From Clostridia bacterium (GTDB lineage: Bacteria > Bacillota > Clostridia > Christensenellales > Borkfalkiaceae): DNA of 21,675 bases. Both the position numbers and the translations under genes were made by a program. Shown here piece after piece: positions 13,965 to 21,675 of the stretch. Each line of letters opens with the position of its first letter. Position 1 is the first letter of the stretch. The notes under the pieces are model-generated. The model did not search any database. It was not told where the DNA came from and worked only from the letters and a program-made list of their open reading frames with translations. The stretch is from assembly GCA_900767495.1 (NCBI GenBank), contig CAAFZH010000046.1:1-21675 (forward strand), in the 5' to 3' direction.

Positions 13965-14812
13965 ACGGCTCGCTTTTAAATTCGCCCGCAAAAAAGGGCG
14001 GAATATATTTTTCGTGTTTAATCGTCGCCGTTATAGCGGCGGCTCTCGCGTTTTCTTCAATAAAACCCGCGGGCGATATAAACTTTGCGTATCTTGCGTC
14101 GCCCGTCGCTATTCTGCTCGTTTCGCTTGCGTTTTTATACCTTAACGAAGGCGAGGTAAAACCGACTTTGGGTCTTGCTTTGCCCAAGCGCAGATTCTGG
14201 CTTTACGCCTTGCTCGCGCTTGCGGCGATGTTTTTCGGCTTGTCGGGTCTTAACGATTATTTCATTGCGTTTTTAAAAACTTTAGGCTATAAGCCCTCGG
14301 TGGTTAAATTGCCGCCGCTTACCCCGTTAAACGCCTTATACGTCGGCTTTGCCGTGTGTTTGCTGCCGGCGGTATTCGAGGAGATCGCTTTTCGCGGAAT
14401 AATGGTAAATTCGCTTGGCGGCGCGGGTAGATTGTGGGTTTCGCTTTTGCTCGGCGCGCTGTTTTCGCTTTTCCACTTAAACCCCGCGCAAACGCTTTAT
14501 CAGTTTGCGGTCGGTTTTATTTTTACTCTTCTTGCCGTAACTTCGCAGTCGGTTTTGCCTGCTATGGTACTGCACTTTATAAATAATTTGCTCATAGTCG
14601 TTTTGTATTACGCCGCAGGTGAATATGCTTTGCCTTTGCCCGTAAATATAGTTTTAACTGTTTTCGGAGTTGCCTGCACGGTTGCTTTAATCGTCCTTTT
14701 GCTTAAAGAAAAGCAGGAAAAAACCGATAACAAAGGCATAGGCGAATTTTCGCTTTACGCCGTTTTCGGTATATTCGTATGCCTTGCGATGTGGGTAGGT
14801 GCGTTGTTATGA
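13961..14812 (+). CDS. CPBP family intramembrane metalloprotease
   Basis: This 283-residue protein has about eight hydrophobic segments and the three CPBP (Abi) motifs: EExxxR as Glu140-Glu141-Arg145 in FEEIAFRG, FxxxH as Phe168-His172, and HxxxN as His205-Asn209. These form the metal site of Rce1/CAAX-type proteases, which cut substrates inside the membrane. In Bacillota such proteins serve in bacteriocin self-immunity, peptide maturation or unknown roles; no bacteriocin gene is visible nearby. The start overlaps the preceding stop (ATGA) with AAGG about 10 nt upstream, and the stop overlaps rlmH in the same way. The long C-terminal tail with a last membrane segment (about 264-283) lies beyond the core domain. 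Confidence 0.88.
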   Translation: MNGSLLNSPAKKGGIYFSCLIVAVIAAALAFSSIKPAGDINFAYLASPVAILLVSLAFLYLNEGEVKPTLGLALPKRRFWLYALLALAAMFFGLSGLNDYFIAFLKTLGYKPSVVKLPPLTPLNALYVGFAVCLLPAVFEEIAFRGIMVNSLGGAGRLWVSLLLGALFSLFHLNPAQTLYQFAVGFIFTLLAVTSQSVLPAMVLHFINNLLIVVLYYAAGEYALPLPVNIVLTVFGVACTVALIVLLLKEKQEKTDNKGIGEFSLYAVFGIFVCLAMWVGALL

Positions 14813-15282
14813 TAAAAATAAATTTAGTCGCGGTGGGCAAGGTAAAGGAATCGTATTTTAAAGAGGCTATTGCCGAATATTCCAAAAGGCTGGCGGCGTT
14901 TTGTAAGTTTACCGTTATCGAGGTAAAAGAAGAGAATTTCCGCGGCGAAAGCGCGCAAATCGCCGAAAAAAGCGTAAAGAGCGAAGGCGCGCTTATAATG
15001 CCAAAACTTGCGGGATATAATATCGCGCTCGCTATAGAGGGCGAAAAAATCTCGTCGGAAAAACTCGCCGAAAAAATCAAAAAACTAACCGACGGCGGCA
15101 CGGGCGAAATTACTTTTATAATAGGCGGGTCTTACGGCTTATCTGACGAGGTTAAGCGCGCGTGCAGCGAAAAAATCTCGTTTTCCGCAATGACTTTCCC
15201 TCATACGCTCGCAAGGGTTATCGCCTGCGAGCAGGTTTACCGCGCTTTTACCATAATAAACGGAAAGGAATACCATAAATGA
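14809..15282 (+). CDS. 23S rRNA pseudouridine-1915 N3-methyltransferase RlmH
   Basis: This 157-residue SPOUT methyltransferase modifies pseudouridine 1915 in helix 69 of 23S rRNA on the 70S ribosome. The start MIKINLVAVGKVKESYF, the SAM-knot motif ITFIIGGSYGLSDEV and the C-terminal signature SAMTFPHTLARVIACEQVYRA ending GKEYHK are all typical, and length matches the family. An in-frame ATG at 14779 would add 10 residues, but the ATG at 14809 is preferred: it gives the standard N-terminus and overlaps the upstream stop as ATGA. It overlaps tadA by 4 nt at its end. Confidence 0.96.
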   Translation: MIKINLVAVGKVKESYFKEAIAEYSKRLAAFCKFTVIEVKEENFRGESAQIAEKSVKSEGALIMPKLAGYNIALAIEGEKISSEKLAEKIKKLTDGGTGEITFIIGGSYGLSDEVKRACSEKISFSAMTFPHTLARVIACEQVYRAFTIINGKEYHK

Positions 15283-15740
15283 CTTACGCCGAAAAATTTA
15301 TGAAAGCCGCTTTGAAAGAGGCGGAAAAAGCCGAGCGGAAAGAGGAAGTGCCGATAGGTTGCGTGATCGTAAAGGACGGCAAAATTTTTGCCCGCGCACA
15401 TAATTTAAGGCAGACCAAAAGGCTTGCCACGGCTCACGCGGAGATACTCGCGATAGAAAAAGCCTGCCGCAAAATAAAAGACTGGCGATTAGACGGATAC
15501 GAGATTTTTATTACTTTAGAGCCTTGCGCAATGTGCGCCGGCGCGATAGCCAACGCGAGGATATCCAAAGTCTATTTCGGCGCGTATGAGAAAAAGGGCG
15601 GCGGCGCGGTGAGTAAATTCAATATTTTAAGCGAAAGCGGTTTAAACCACGTAACCGAGTGGGAAGGCGGCGTTCTAGAAGAGGAATGTTCCGCCGTAAT
15701 AAAAAACTTTTTTTCTTCGCGCAGAAAGAAAAGCGAATAA
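15279..15740 (+). CDS. tRNA-specific adenosine deaminase TadA
   Basis: This 153-residue zinc enzyme converts adenosine 34 to inosine in the anticodon of tRNA-Arg(ACG). The zinc ligand and catalytic Glu lie in THAEI (His53, Glu55) and the other ligands in PCAMC (Cys83, Cys86), with the family ARISKVYFGAYEKKGG region following. Length is normal. Its ATG overlaps the rlmH stop, and it ends the run of overlapping genes that begins at mtnN; the next gene has its own promoter. Confidence 0.95.
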   Translation: MTYAEKFMKAALKEAEKAERKEEVPIGCVIVKDGKIFARAHNLRQTKRLATAHAEILAIEKACRKIKDWRLDGYEIFITLEPCAMCAGAIANARISKVYFGAYEKKGGGAVSKFNILSESGLNHVTEWEGGVLEEECSAVIKNFFSSRRKKSE

Positions 15741-15796
15741 ATTTTCCGCTACTTATTATACAATTTGCAAAAATTTTAAAACCGATAAAAAATCGC

Positions 15797-15825
15797 TTGC
15801 TTAATTTAAGTAGGTTATATATAAT
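15797..15825 (+). promoter_or_regulatory. Sigma-70 promoter for prs
   Basis: TTGCTT (15797-15802), a 17-nt spacer and a perfect TATAAT (15820-15825), within an AT-rich stretch. The start site should be near 15832, giving a leader of about 46 nt that includes the hairpin at 15845-15865. Confidence 0.8.
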
Positions 15826-15844
15826 ATATAGGTACTATTTATTG

Positions 15845-15865
15845 CGTCAGGGCTAAACTCTGACG
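15845..15865 (+). promoter_or_regulatory. 5' leader hairpin next to the prs ribosome binding site
   Basis: CGTCAGGG pairs with the CTCTGACG side (eight pairs, one G-U) around the loop CTAAA. The stem ends two bases before GGAGG (15868-15872), which is 5 nt upstream of the prs ATG. It leaves the ribosome binding site free, so it could stabilise the mRNA 5' end or bind a regulator. There is no T-tract, so it is not a terminator. Confidence 0.55.
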
Positions 15866-15877
15866 GCGGAGGAAGTA

Positions 15878-16828
15878 ATGATAACACACAGTACTGAGAT
15901 TAAACTTTTTGCCGGTAACTCCAACAGGGCTTTGGCGGAGTCTATCGCAAAAGCACTCAAATTGCCTTTGAGCGAAGTAGAAGTCGGTCGTTTTTCCGAC
16001 GGCGAAATCAGCGTTCATATAAGCGAAACCGTTCGCGGAAGAGACGTGTTCATAATACAGTCTACTTGTTCGCCCGTCAACGAAAATCTTATGGAATTGC
16101 TTATTATGATCGACGCCGCTCGTCGTGCGTCCGCGGGCAGAATTACCGCGGTAATACCTTATTTCGGGTATGCTCGTCAGGACAGAAAGGCTCGTTCGAG
16201 AGATCCCATCACCGCTAAACTCGTAGCGGATATTATTACTTCCGCAGGCGCGGACAGGGTACTTACCATGGACTTGCACGCTCCTCAAATTCAGGGCTTT
16301 TTCGATATCCCCGTAGATCACCTTCTCGGCGGACCTATCCTCTATAAACATTTCGCTAATATGGTAGACGACGACTTTATGGTCGTTTCGCCCGACGTGG
16401 GTTCGGTTTCGAGGGCGAGAAACGTCGCTACTAAACTCAATTGTCCTATGGCGATAGTAGATAAACGTCGTCCCAAGGCTAATCAGATCGAGGTTATGAA
16501 TATCATAGGCGACGTAAAGGACAAAAAGTGCCTTATAGTCGACGATATGATCGATACCGCAGGCACTATATGTCAGGGCGCGGAGGCGCTTTTCAATAAC
16601 GGTGCAAAAGAAATTTACGCCTGCTGCTCGCACGCGGTGCTCAGCGGACCCGCGATAGAGCGTATTCAGAACTCGCACATAACCAAACTCGTAGTACTCG
16701 ACACCATTCCTCTTACCGAGGAGAAGAAGATAGGCAAAATCGAAGTTCTTTCGGTCGCCAAACTTTTCGCTCTCGCGATAGAGAATATTTATCTCGACAA
16801 GAAGATGTCCGAGATTTACGACAACTGA
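15878..16828 (+). CDS. Ribose-phosphate pyrophosphokinase
   Basis: This 316-residue enzyme makes PRPP from ribose 5-phosphate and ATP, feeding purine, pyrimidine, histidine, tryptophan and NAD synthesis. Visible signatures are FSDGEISVHI (39-48), the ATP-binding YARQDRKARSRDPI region (98-111), the metal-binding DLHAPQIQGFFDIPVDHL (132-149) and the PRPP loop LIVDDMIDTAGT (219-230). Length is normal for class I enzymes, which are activated by phosphate and inhibited by ADP. It has a strong promoter, a leader hairpin and GGAGG, and is followed by an intrinsic terminator. Its codon choice (more CTC, CGT and ATC) looks more biased than that of its neighbours, as expected for high expression. Confidence 0.97.
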   Translation: MITHSTEIKLFAGNSNRALAESIAKALKLPLSEVEVGRFSDGEISVHISETVRGRDVFIIQSTCSPVNENLMELLIMIDAARRASAGRITAVIPYFGYARQDRKARSRDPITAKLVADIITSAGADRVLTMDLHAPQIQGFFDIPVDHLLGGPILYKHFANMVDDDFMVVSPDVGSVSRARNVATKLNCPMAIVDKRRPKANQIEVMNIIGDVKDKKCLIVDDMIDTAGTICQGAEALFNNGAKEIYACCSHAVLSGPAIERIQNSHITKLVVLDTIPLTEEKKIGKIEVLSVAKLFALAIENIYLDKKMSEIYDN

Positions 16829-16848
16829 TAATAACTTAACTAAAGCAA

Positions 16849-16878
16849 GCGGACGGCTATACCGTCCGCGCGTTTTTT
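16849..16878 (+). terminator. Intrinsic terminator between prs and pth
   Basis: GCGGACGG (16849-16856) and CCGTCCGC (16862-16869) form a perfect 8-pair stem with the loop CTATA, followed by GCG and six T (16873-16878). It stands 20 nt after the prs stop and 14 nt before the pth ATG. No promoter fits between the T-tract and pth, so pth-mfd expression probably depends on partial read-through. Confidence 0.85.
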
Positions 16879-16892
16879 AAAGGAAAGGTAAA

Positions 16893-17468
16893 ATGATAAT
16901 CGTAGCGGGTTTGGGCAATCCCGAACCGAAATACGCAAAAAATTTGCATAATCTCGGCTTTATGGCGATAGACAAACTCGCCGAAAAATACGGGGCGGAG
17001 TTTGAAAAAAACGGTTTTAAAGCCAAATATTCGGTAAAGACCGTAAACGGCGAAAAAGTCGCTTTTTTAAAACCGCAGACCTATATGAACTTAAGCGGCG
17101 AAAGTTTAAGAGAGTTTGCCGATTATTTTAAAGTTCCGCCGCAGAATATTATAGTCGCTTACGACGATCTCGATATTCCCGTCGGTCGTATCCGCGTGCG
17201 CGCAAACGGTACGAGCGGAACGCATAACGGTATGCGCAACATCGTAAAGGAACTCGGTTCTACCGACTTTCCGCGCGTAAGGATAGGCTCTAAACCCGTC
17301 GCGCCCGTGAATATTTTAGATTACGTTTTGTCCGATATTAAAAAGGAAGACGCCGACGATTACGCTTTTGCCGTAAATCTTGCGGCTTGCGCGCTCGACG
17401 ATTTTATTCGCGGCGAAAAGATAGAGAATATAGAAGGCAAGTATAACGGCGCGAAAAGAGATGCTTAA
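16893..17468 (+). CDS. Peptidyl-tRNA hydrolase
   Basis: This 191-residue enzyme frees tRNA from peptidyl-tRNAs dropped by the ribosome. It shows GLGNP (6-10, Asn9), His19 in NLHNLGF (the catalytic His), KPQTYMNLSG (60-69) and the Asp of AYDDLDIPVG (89-98). An AAAGG sequence precedes the ATG. It lies between prs and mfd as in Bacillus subtilis, where ctc and fin also occur; both are absent here. Its last 8 nt overlap the start of mfd. Confidence 0.96.
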   Translation: MIIVAGLGNPEPKYAKNLHNLGFMAIDKLAEKYGAEFEKNGFKAKYSVKTVNGEKVAFLKPQTYMNLSGESLREFADYFKVPPQNIIVAYDDLDIPVGRIRVRANGTSGTHNGMRNIVKELGSTDFPRVRIGSKPVAPVNILDYVLSDIKKEDADDYAFAVNLAACALDDFIRGEKIENIEGKYNGAKRDA

Positions 17469-20400
17469 AGATTATTTGTCGCCGGGCGAACTCGGCGAAG
17501 ATTTCGAAAACGTAATCGAATCTGTAAAAAGCGGAGTACCCACCGCCGTTTTCGGCTTGACCGAAGCCGCCAAGTGTCATTTGGCGAGCGTTACGGACGA
17601 GCCGATTTTGTATATCGCAAAGGATAGCCTTTACGCGGCGGGCGTAGTGAACGAAATCGAGGCGTTAAGCGGAGAAAAAGTAGTTTATCTGCCCGCGAAA
17701 GACGACGTTTTGCTTTATAAAACGGCGTTTGACCGCACCTCGCTTTTTTCACGGCTTTCCGCGCTGTATAACGTAAAAAAGGGAGCGAGAATAGTCGTAA
17801 CGACTTTTCCCGCGCTTTTGCAACTTTTTCCCAAGGAGTTGCCCGTTTACGAAATTAAAAAGGGCGGGTGTTACGACCTTGCCGAAGTTGCCGCCAAACT
17901 GATTGAATTCGGCTACAAGCGCGAGGAATTTGCCGAAGAAAAAGGTACTTTCGCCGTTCGCGGCGATATACTCGAGGTTTTCCCCGTAAACGGCGAAGAT
18001 TCGTTCCGCGCCGACTTTTTCGGCGACGAAACGGAAAGCGTTTTTCGTTATGAGGACGGCGATAAGGAAAAAAAGTCGTTTGTAAACGCTTTTGAGGTTA
18101 TTCCTGCCACAGACGCGCTGGTTTTAAGCGACGAAATCCCCGAAATAAAAGAAAAACTTAAAGCCGCGCTCGCCGCTTTCGGTACGCTTGCGGTAAAGGA
18201 CGACGCGCGAAAAATAGTAAACGATTTAAACGAAAAACTCGACGCGGGCGCGCCCTGTAACGAGTTTCAGTTTATAATGCCGCTGTTAAGCACGGTAACG
18301 GACGATATATTTACGTATATTCCTAAAAACGCGGTCGTTATTTTCGACGAGTGCAAAATGCTTTACGACTCGCTTACTTCTTCGCTTAAAGAACACGGCG
18401 AAAGGGTACTTGCGCTCGCCCGCACGGGCAAGGCGTTCAGGTTTACCGCCGCGCAATACGCGGACGGCGAAAAACTCGTTAAAAGGCTGACTTCGGGTAA
18501 AAAAGCGGCTTTTCAGAATATAACCGCGGCTATAAACTTTTTCAGCCCGCTTAAAACTTTTAATTTAAGATGTTCGCCTATAGCGCGGTATACCGCCAAT
18601 TTCGAGGATATTTACCGCGATATAAAAAACTGGCGTTTCGGCGGATATAAGGTCCTCGTCTGCGCGGGTAACGCCGAACGCGCCAACGCATTGAGCGACG
18701 AACTCTACTCGCGCGGCATATCTTCCGTGCGTGCGGAAGATACCGTCCTTAAAGGCGGCGTGGCGGTAATAACGGCGTATTATTTGCCGACGGGCGTTAT
18801 ATATCACAACGCAAAACTCGCGCTTATCGGTACGGGCGACGCGTATATCGGCAAGCCCAAGGAAAAACGCATAAAGCGTAAGCGCGGCGATTTGTTTTCC
18901 GCGCCCGAAGTCGGCGATTACGCCGTACACGAAGTCCACGGCGTGGGTTACGTAAAGGGCGTTAAAAGAATTTCCACGCAGGAAGGCACGAAGGATTACG
19001 TCGCGGTGGAATACCTCGGCGGCGATACCCTGTACGTGGGCGTTGACCAGATGGATAAACTTACCAAGTATATGGGCGGCGGCGAAAAGCCTAAACTCAA
19101 CCGTATAGGCGGTAAGGAATTCGAGCGGATTAAAGAGCGCGTCAAGGCGTCTATCGCCACCATGACGATAAACCTTAAAAAACTGTATAAGGCGCGCAGC
19201 GAGCGACAAGGGTTCGTTTTTTCTGCGGACGACGCGTTTTCGCAGGAATTCGACGAGGCGTTCGAGTTCGAGCCGACCGAGGATCAGTTGCAGTCCGAGG
19301 CGGAAATCAAAGCCGATATGGAAAGCACCAAGGTTATGGACAGGTTGCTTTGCGGCGACGTGGGGTTCGGTAAGACCGAAGTTGCGTTCCGCGCGGCGTT
19401 TAAGGCGATTGCCGACGGCAAACAGGTCGCGCTCGTTTGTCCCACTACCATTTTGTGCGAACAACATTACCGCGCGGCGGTAAAGCGTTTCGGCGATTTC
19501 GGCGTAAGGGTAGAGTCGCTCAACCGTTTCAAAACGCCCGCAAAGCAAAAGAGCGTTGTCGAAGGTCTTTCAAGCGGCGACGTCAATTTCGTAATCGGTA
19601 CGCACAGACTTTTCGCAAGCGACGTAAAGTTTAAAGACCTTGGACTTTTGATTCTCGACGAAGAACAGCGTTTCGGCGTGGAACATAAAGAGAAACTCAA
19701 ACTGCTCAAAGAAAACGTCGATACGCTCACTATGACGGCAACGCCTATTCCGCGAACGCTGCATTTGTCGCTCTCGGGCATAAGGGATATAAGCGTTATA
19801 AACACGCCGCCAAAGGTGAGAATACCCGTTCAGACCTACGTCGTTGAGGAAAGCGACGCGCTTTATAAAGACGCCATAACCCGCGAACTGGCGCGCGACG
19901 GGCAGGTGCTTATAATGCACAACCGCGTGGAAACCATATATAAGTTGGCGGATTCAGTAAAAAATATCGTTCCCGAGGCAAAAATAATCGTAGCCCACGG
20001 TCAAATGGACAGAAAGTCGCTCGAAGACAGCGTAATGAAGTTTTACGACGGCGAGTACAACGTGCTTGTGGCTACTACCATAATAGAAAACGGCATAGAC
20101 CTGCCGCGAGCCAATACCATAATAGTTACCGACAGCGACAAACTCGGGCTTTCCACCCTCTATCAGTTAAAGGGCAGGGTGGGCAGGAGCAACGTTATGG
20201 CTCACGCTTACTTTACTTTCCGTCGCGATAAAGTTATTTCGGACGCGGCTTATAAACGCCTTTCCGCGCTTATGGAGTTTACCGAAATGGGCAGCGGATA
20301 TAAAATCGCTATGCGCGACCTCGAAATCCGCGGCGCGGGCAACGTAATGGGCGTGGAACAGCACGGACATATGGATAAGGTCGGCTACGAACTTTATAAC

Positions 20401-20874
20401 AAGTTGCTTAAAGAAAGTCTTGGCGAGGTTACGAAAGATCAAGAGGTCGAACTCGATATAAATATGGACGCGTATATCCCCGAGGAATACGTTTCTTCGT
20501 CCTCGTCGAGAATGGACGCGTATAAGCGCATAGCCGAAATCGTAACCGACGAAGACAGAAAACGCGTTACCGATTCGCTTATCGAAAATTACGGCGATAT
20601 TCCGTCGGAAGTCGAAAACCTCGTTACCATAGCGCGGCTTAAAGTGGCGGCTAAAAATCGCGGAGCGGTTAAAGTCGTTATCGGGGCAAAGCGTTCTTAT
20701 ATCGAACTTAAAGATTTGTCGTGTTTAAACGAGGACGGTTTTATAGATAAGATAAACTCGCGTAAAGGCAAAATCGCGCTCGAATTCGGCGTTTCGCCCT
20801 TGCTCGACTTTACCGCGGCGGGTAAAACGGGCGAGGAAATCGCACAGTTTATGCTGGAAACCTTACAAAAATGA
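17461..20874 (+). CDS. Transcription-repair coupling factor Mfd
   Basis: This 1137-residue DNA translocase removes RNA polymerase stalled at lesions and recruits UvrA for excision repair. The N-terminal UvrB-like region (about 1-330) has the expected VVYLPAKDDVLLY and VVTTFPALLQ segments. The CarD-like RNA polymerase-interacting domain begins near 483 (VGDYAVHEVHGVGYVKG). The RecG-like motor follows with Walker A GDVGFGKT (632-639), DEEQ box (733-736), TATPIPRTLH, and motif VI in YQLKGRVGRS. The C-terminal TRCF domain covers roughly 970-1120. Length is normal. Its ATG lies inside the end of pth (8-nt overlap), so it is probably translated by coupling. It is followed by an A-rich stretch without a clear terminator. 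Confidence 0.97.
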   Translation: MLKDYLSPGELGEDFENVIESVKSGVPTAVFGLTEAAKCHLASVTDEPILYIAKDSLYAAGVVNEIEALSGEKVVYLPAKDDVLLYKTAFDRTSLFSRLSALYNVKKGARIVVTTFPALLQLFPKELPVYEIKKGGCYDLAEVAAKLIEFGYKREEFAEEKGTFAVRGDILEVFPVNGEDSFRADFFGDETESVFRYEDGDKEKKSFVNAFEVIPATDALVLSDEIPEIKEKLKAALAAFGTLAVKDDARKIVNDLNEKLDAGAPCNEFQFIMPLLSTVTDDIFTYIPKNAVVIFDECKMLYDSLTSSLKEHGERVLALARTGKAFRFTAAQYADGEKLVKRLTSGKKAAFQNITAAINFFSPLKTFNLRCSPIARYTANFEDIYRDIKNWRFGGYKVLVCAGNAERANALSDELYSRGISSVRAEDTVLKGGVAVITAYYLPTGVIYHNAKLALIGTGDAYIGKPKEKRIKRKRGDLFSAPEVGDYAVHEVHGVGYVKGVKRISTQEGTKDYVAVEYLGGDTLYVGVDQMDKLTKYMGGGEKPKLNRIGGKEFERIKERVKASIATMTINLKKLYKARSERQGFVFSADDAFSQEFDEAFEFEPTEDQLQSEAEIKADMESTKVMDRLLCGDVGFGKTEVAFRAAFKAIADGKQVALVCPTTILCEQHYRAAVKRFGDFGVRVESLNRFKTPAKQKSVVEGLSSGDVNFVIGTHRLFASDVKFKDLGLLILDEEQRFGVEHKEKLKLLKENVDTLTMTATPIPRTLHLSLSGIRDISVINTPPKVRIPVQTYVVEESDALYKDAITRELARDGQVLIMHNRVETIYKLADSVKNIVPEAKIIVAHGQMDRKSLEDSVMKFYDGEYNVLVATTIIENGIDLPRANTIIVTDSDKLGLSTLYQLKGRVGRSNVMAHAYFTFRRDKVISDAAYKRLSALMEFTEMGSGYKIAMRDLEIRGAGNVMGVEQHGHMDKVGYELYNKLLKESLGEVTKDQEVELDINMDAYIPEEYVSSSSSRMDAYKRIAEIVTDEDRKRVTDSLIENYGDIPSEVENLVTIARLKVAAKNRGAVKVVIGAKRSYIELKDLSCLNEDGFIDKINSRKGKIALEFGVSPLLDFTAAGKTGEEIAQFMLETLQK

Positions 20875-20888
20875 AAAAAATTAAAAAA

Positions 20889-20927
20889 AATCGTTTAAGC
20901 GGCGCAAAATGCCTTGCAATCGTTTAA
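20889..20927 (+). repeat. 10-bp direct repeat at the lipoprotein promoter
   Basis: AATCGTTTAA occurs at 20889-20898 and again at 20918-20927, start-to-start 29 nt. The second copy covers the end of the -35 and the following spacer of the promoter at 20914-20942. The arrangement fits a repressor or activator site, but the element is AT-rich and could be chance. Confidence 0.35.
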
Positions 20928-20942
20928 AATATTTAGTATAAT
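20914..20942 (+). promoter_or_regulatory. Sigma-70 promoter for the lipoprotein gene
   Basis: TTGCAA (20914-20919), a 17-nt spacer and a perfect TATAAT (20937-20942). Transcription would start near 20949, about 65 nt before the ATG at 21014. Confidence 0.8.
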
Positions 20943-21013
20943 ATTTAATATTGAAGTATTATAGGTTCGTTTGCCTTGTACAGTTTAAGGCGACGACCGT
21001 CAGGAGAATTTCT

Positions 21014-21675
21014 ATGAAGAAATTTGCTTTAAAAATCGTAACGCTTTTGCTTTCCGTCTGCTTGCTTACGGGAACGCTTGCAAGTTGCGGACTTTTCGTT
21101 ACGAACACCGACAGAGATATGGCTCAAAGGGTTGCCACGGTCAAAGTGTCGGATAAGGTAAACGAAGAAACCATTTATAAAAGAGATATGATCGCAGGCT
21201 ATTACAGTTACGGTTACAACTACGTTCAACAGTATTCGTATACCTTAAAACAGACCTACGAACTTATTTTAAACAACCTCATAAATAACTTCGTCGTAAC
21301 GCAGGCGGCGCAAGAATATCTCGCCGGGAAAAACGCTACGAACAGTATCGGCGGCGTGGACCTTGCAAACGACGAGTATTTCGGTAAAGGCAAACCTTAC
21401 TATAAATATCTTGCCGTTATGGCGTCGAGCGCGGACGTTGACGCTTTTGAAAGTGCAAACGCAAAAGTTAAAGCGGGCAGCGACGAGTATTACGATAAAC
21501 TCGCGGATTTCGTTTACGAGAAGTACGCGGGCAAAACGCTTGACGCAAAGGACGCTCCGTTCAGATTCGTTTCGTCTACCACCGCAGTAAACGCCGTGTT
21601 TACCGCAATTAAAAACGTAAACGCTCTCGTGGAGTCTTTCGCAAGCGACGATTCTTCGTCGGGCGATACTCACGA
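21014..21675 (+). CDS. PrsA/SurA-like lipoprotein, 3' end cut by the window
   Basis: The first 220 residues are present and the frame is open to the window edge. A basic start (MKKFALK) and hydrophobic stretch lead to the lipobox L-A-S-C with lipidated Cys25, so it is a secreted, membrane-anchored lipoprotein. The part after the signal (about 35-105) resembles the N-terminal helical region of SurA/PrsA foldases: VATVKVSDKVNEETIYKRDM followed by long helices with TYELILNNLINNFVVTQAA. A peptidyl-prolyl isomerase domain would be expected beyond the edge but cannot be seen. AGGAG lies 7 nt before the ATG (21002-21006) and a clear promoter lies upstream. Foldase-type assignment is moderate; the lipoprotein call is firm. 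Confidence 0.75.
   Translation, partial: MKKFALKIVTLLLSVCLLTGTLASCGLFVTNTDRDMAQRVATVKVSDKVNEETIYKRDMIAGYYSYGYNYVQQYSYTLKQTYELILNNLINNFVVTQAAQEYLAGKNATNSIGGVDLANDEYFGKGKPYYKYLAVMASSADVDAFESANAKVKAGSDEYYDKLADFVYEKYAGKTLDAKDAPFRFVSSTTAVNAVFTAIKNVNALVESFASDDSSSGDTH

Noticed and set aside
13961..14812. Bacteriocin immunity role for the CPBP protein
   Set aside because: No precursor peptide, transporter or modification gene is nearby; the neighbours are housekeeping genes.
15839..16678. Minus-strand open frame of 279 codons opposite prs
   Set aside because: It covers the prs leader and conserved prs coding sequence in antisense; no family features.
18565..19548. Minus-strand open frame of 327 codons opposite mfd
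   Set aside because: Antisense shadow of strongly conserved Mfd motor sequence; no start signals.

Overview
The window looks like chromosomal DNA from an uncultured, probably gut-associated Bacillota bacterium of the Clostridia. This is inferred from strong AGGAGG-type ribosome binding sites, TTGnnn-N17-TATAAT promoters, prs-pth-mfd gene order as in Bacillus (without ctc and fin), a Rho factor with an N-terminal extension, and an intergenic repeat family whose spurious translation gives HSERSEES / YFDCAQYD peptides. There are no rRNA or tRNA genes, transposases, phage genes or CRISPR arrays.

Layout. Positions 76-2369 (minus strand) hold a tight three-gene unit: a duplicated DUF1538 membrane protein followed by two different P-II-like proteins. 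It resembles an AmtB-GlnK arrangement but with an unrelated membrane partner, and is the best candidate for an undescribed system. Positions 2370-2958 carry no gene: an upstream promoter region, a hairpin with T-tracts on both strands, two 98-nt composite inverted repeats, single repeat arms and a three-hairpin element. Positions 2959-4725 (minus) encode a one-TM coiled-coil protein, divergent from two overlapping flavoprotein genes (4836-7549: a BaiN/HI0933-type protein and a COG2509-type dehydrogenase). Tandem promoters precede an MBL-fold hydrolase and rho (7744-9825).

A class I amidotransferase of the PuuD type (minus) overlaps the end of rho and is divergent from mtnN, with what looks like a single symmetric -10 serving both. 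mtnN leads a run of stop/start-overlapping genes: patatin-like lipase, a fused AroA-AroE protein with most active-site residues replaced, a CPBP membrane protease, rlmH and tadA (10414-15740). A second transcription unit follows: prs (strong promoter and leader hairpin), an intrinsic terminator, pth and mfd. The window ends inside a PrsA/SurA-like lipoprotein gene with its own promoter.

How they fit together. Most genes are housekeeping: transcription termination and repair (Rho, Mfd), translation quality (TadA, RlmH, Pth) and nucleotide or S-adenosylmethionine-linked metabolism (Prs, MtnN). The unusual parts are the DUF1538/P-II cassette, the degenerate AroA-AroE fusion, promoters placed so close to start codons that the mRNAs should be leaderless, and a terminator between prs and pth with no visible promoter after it.
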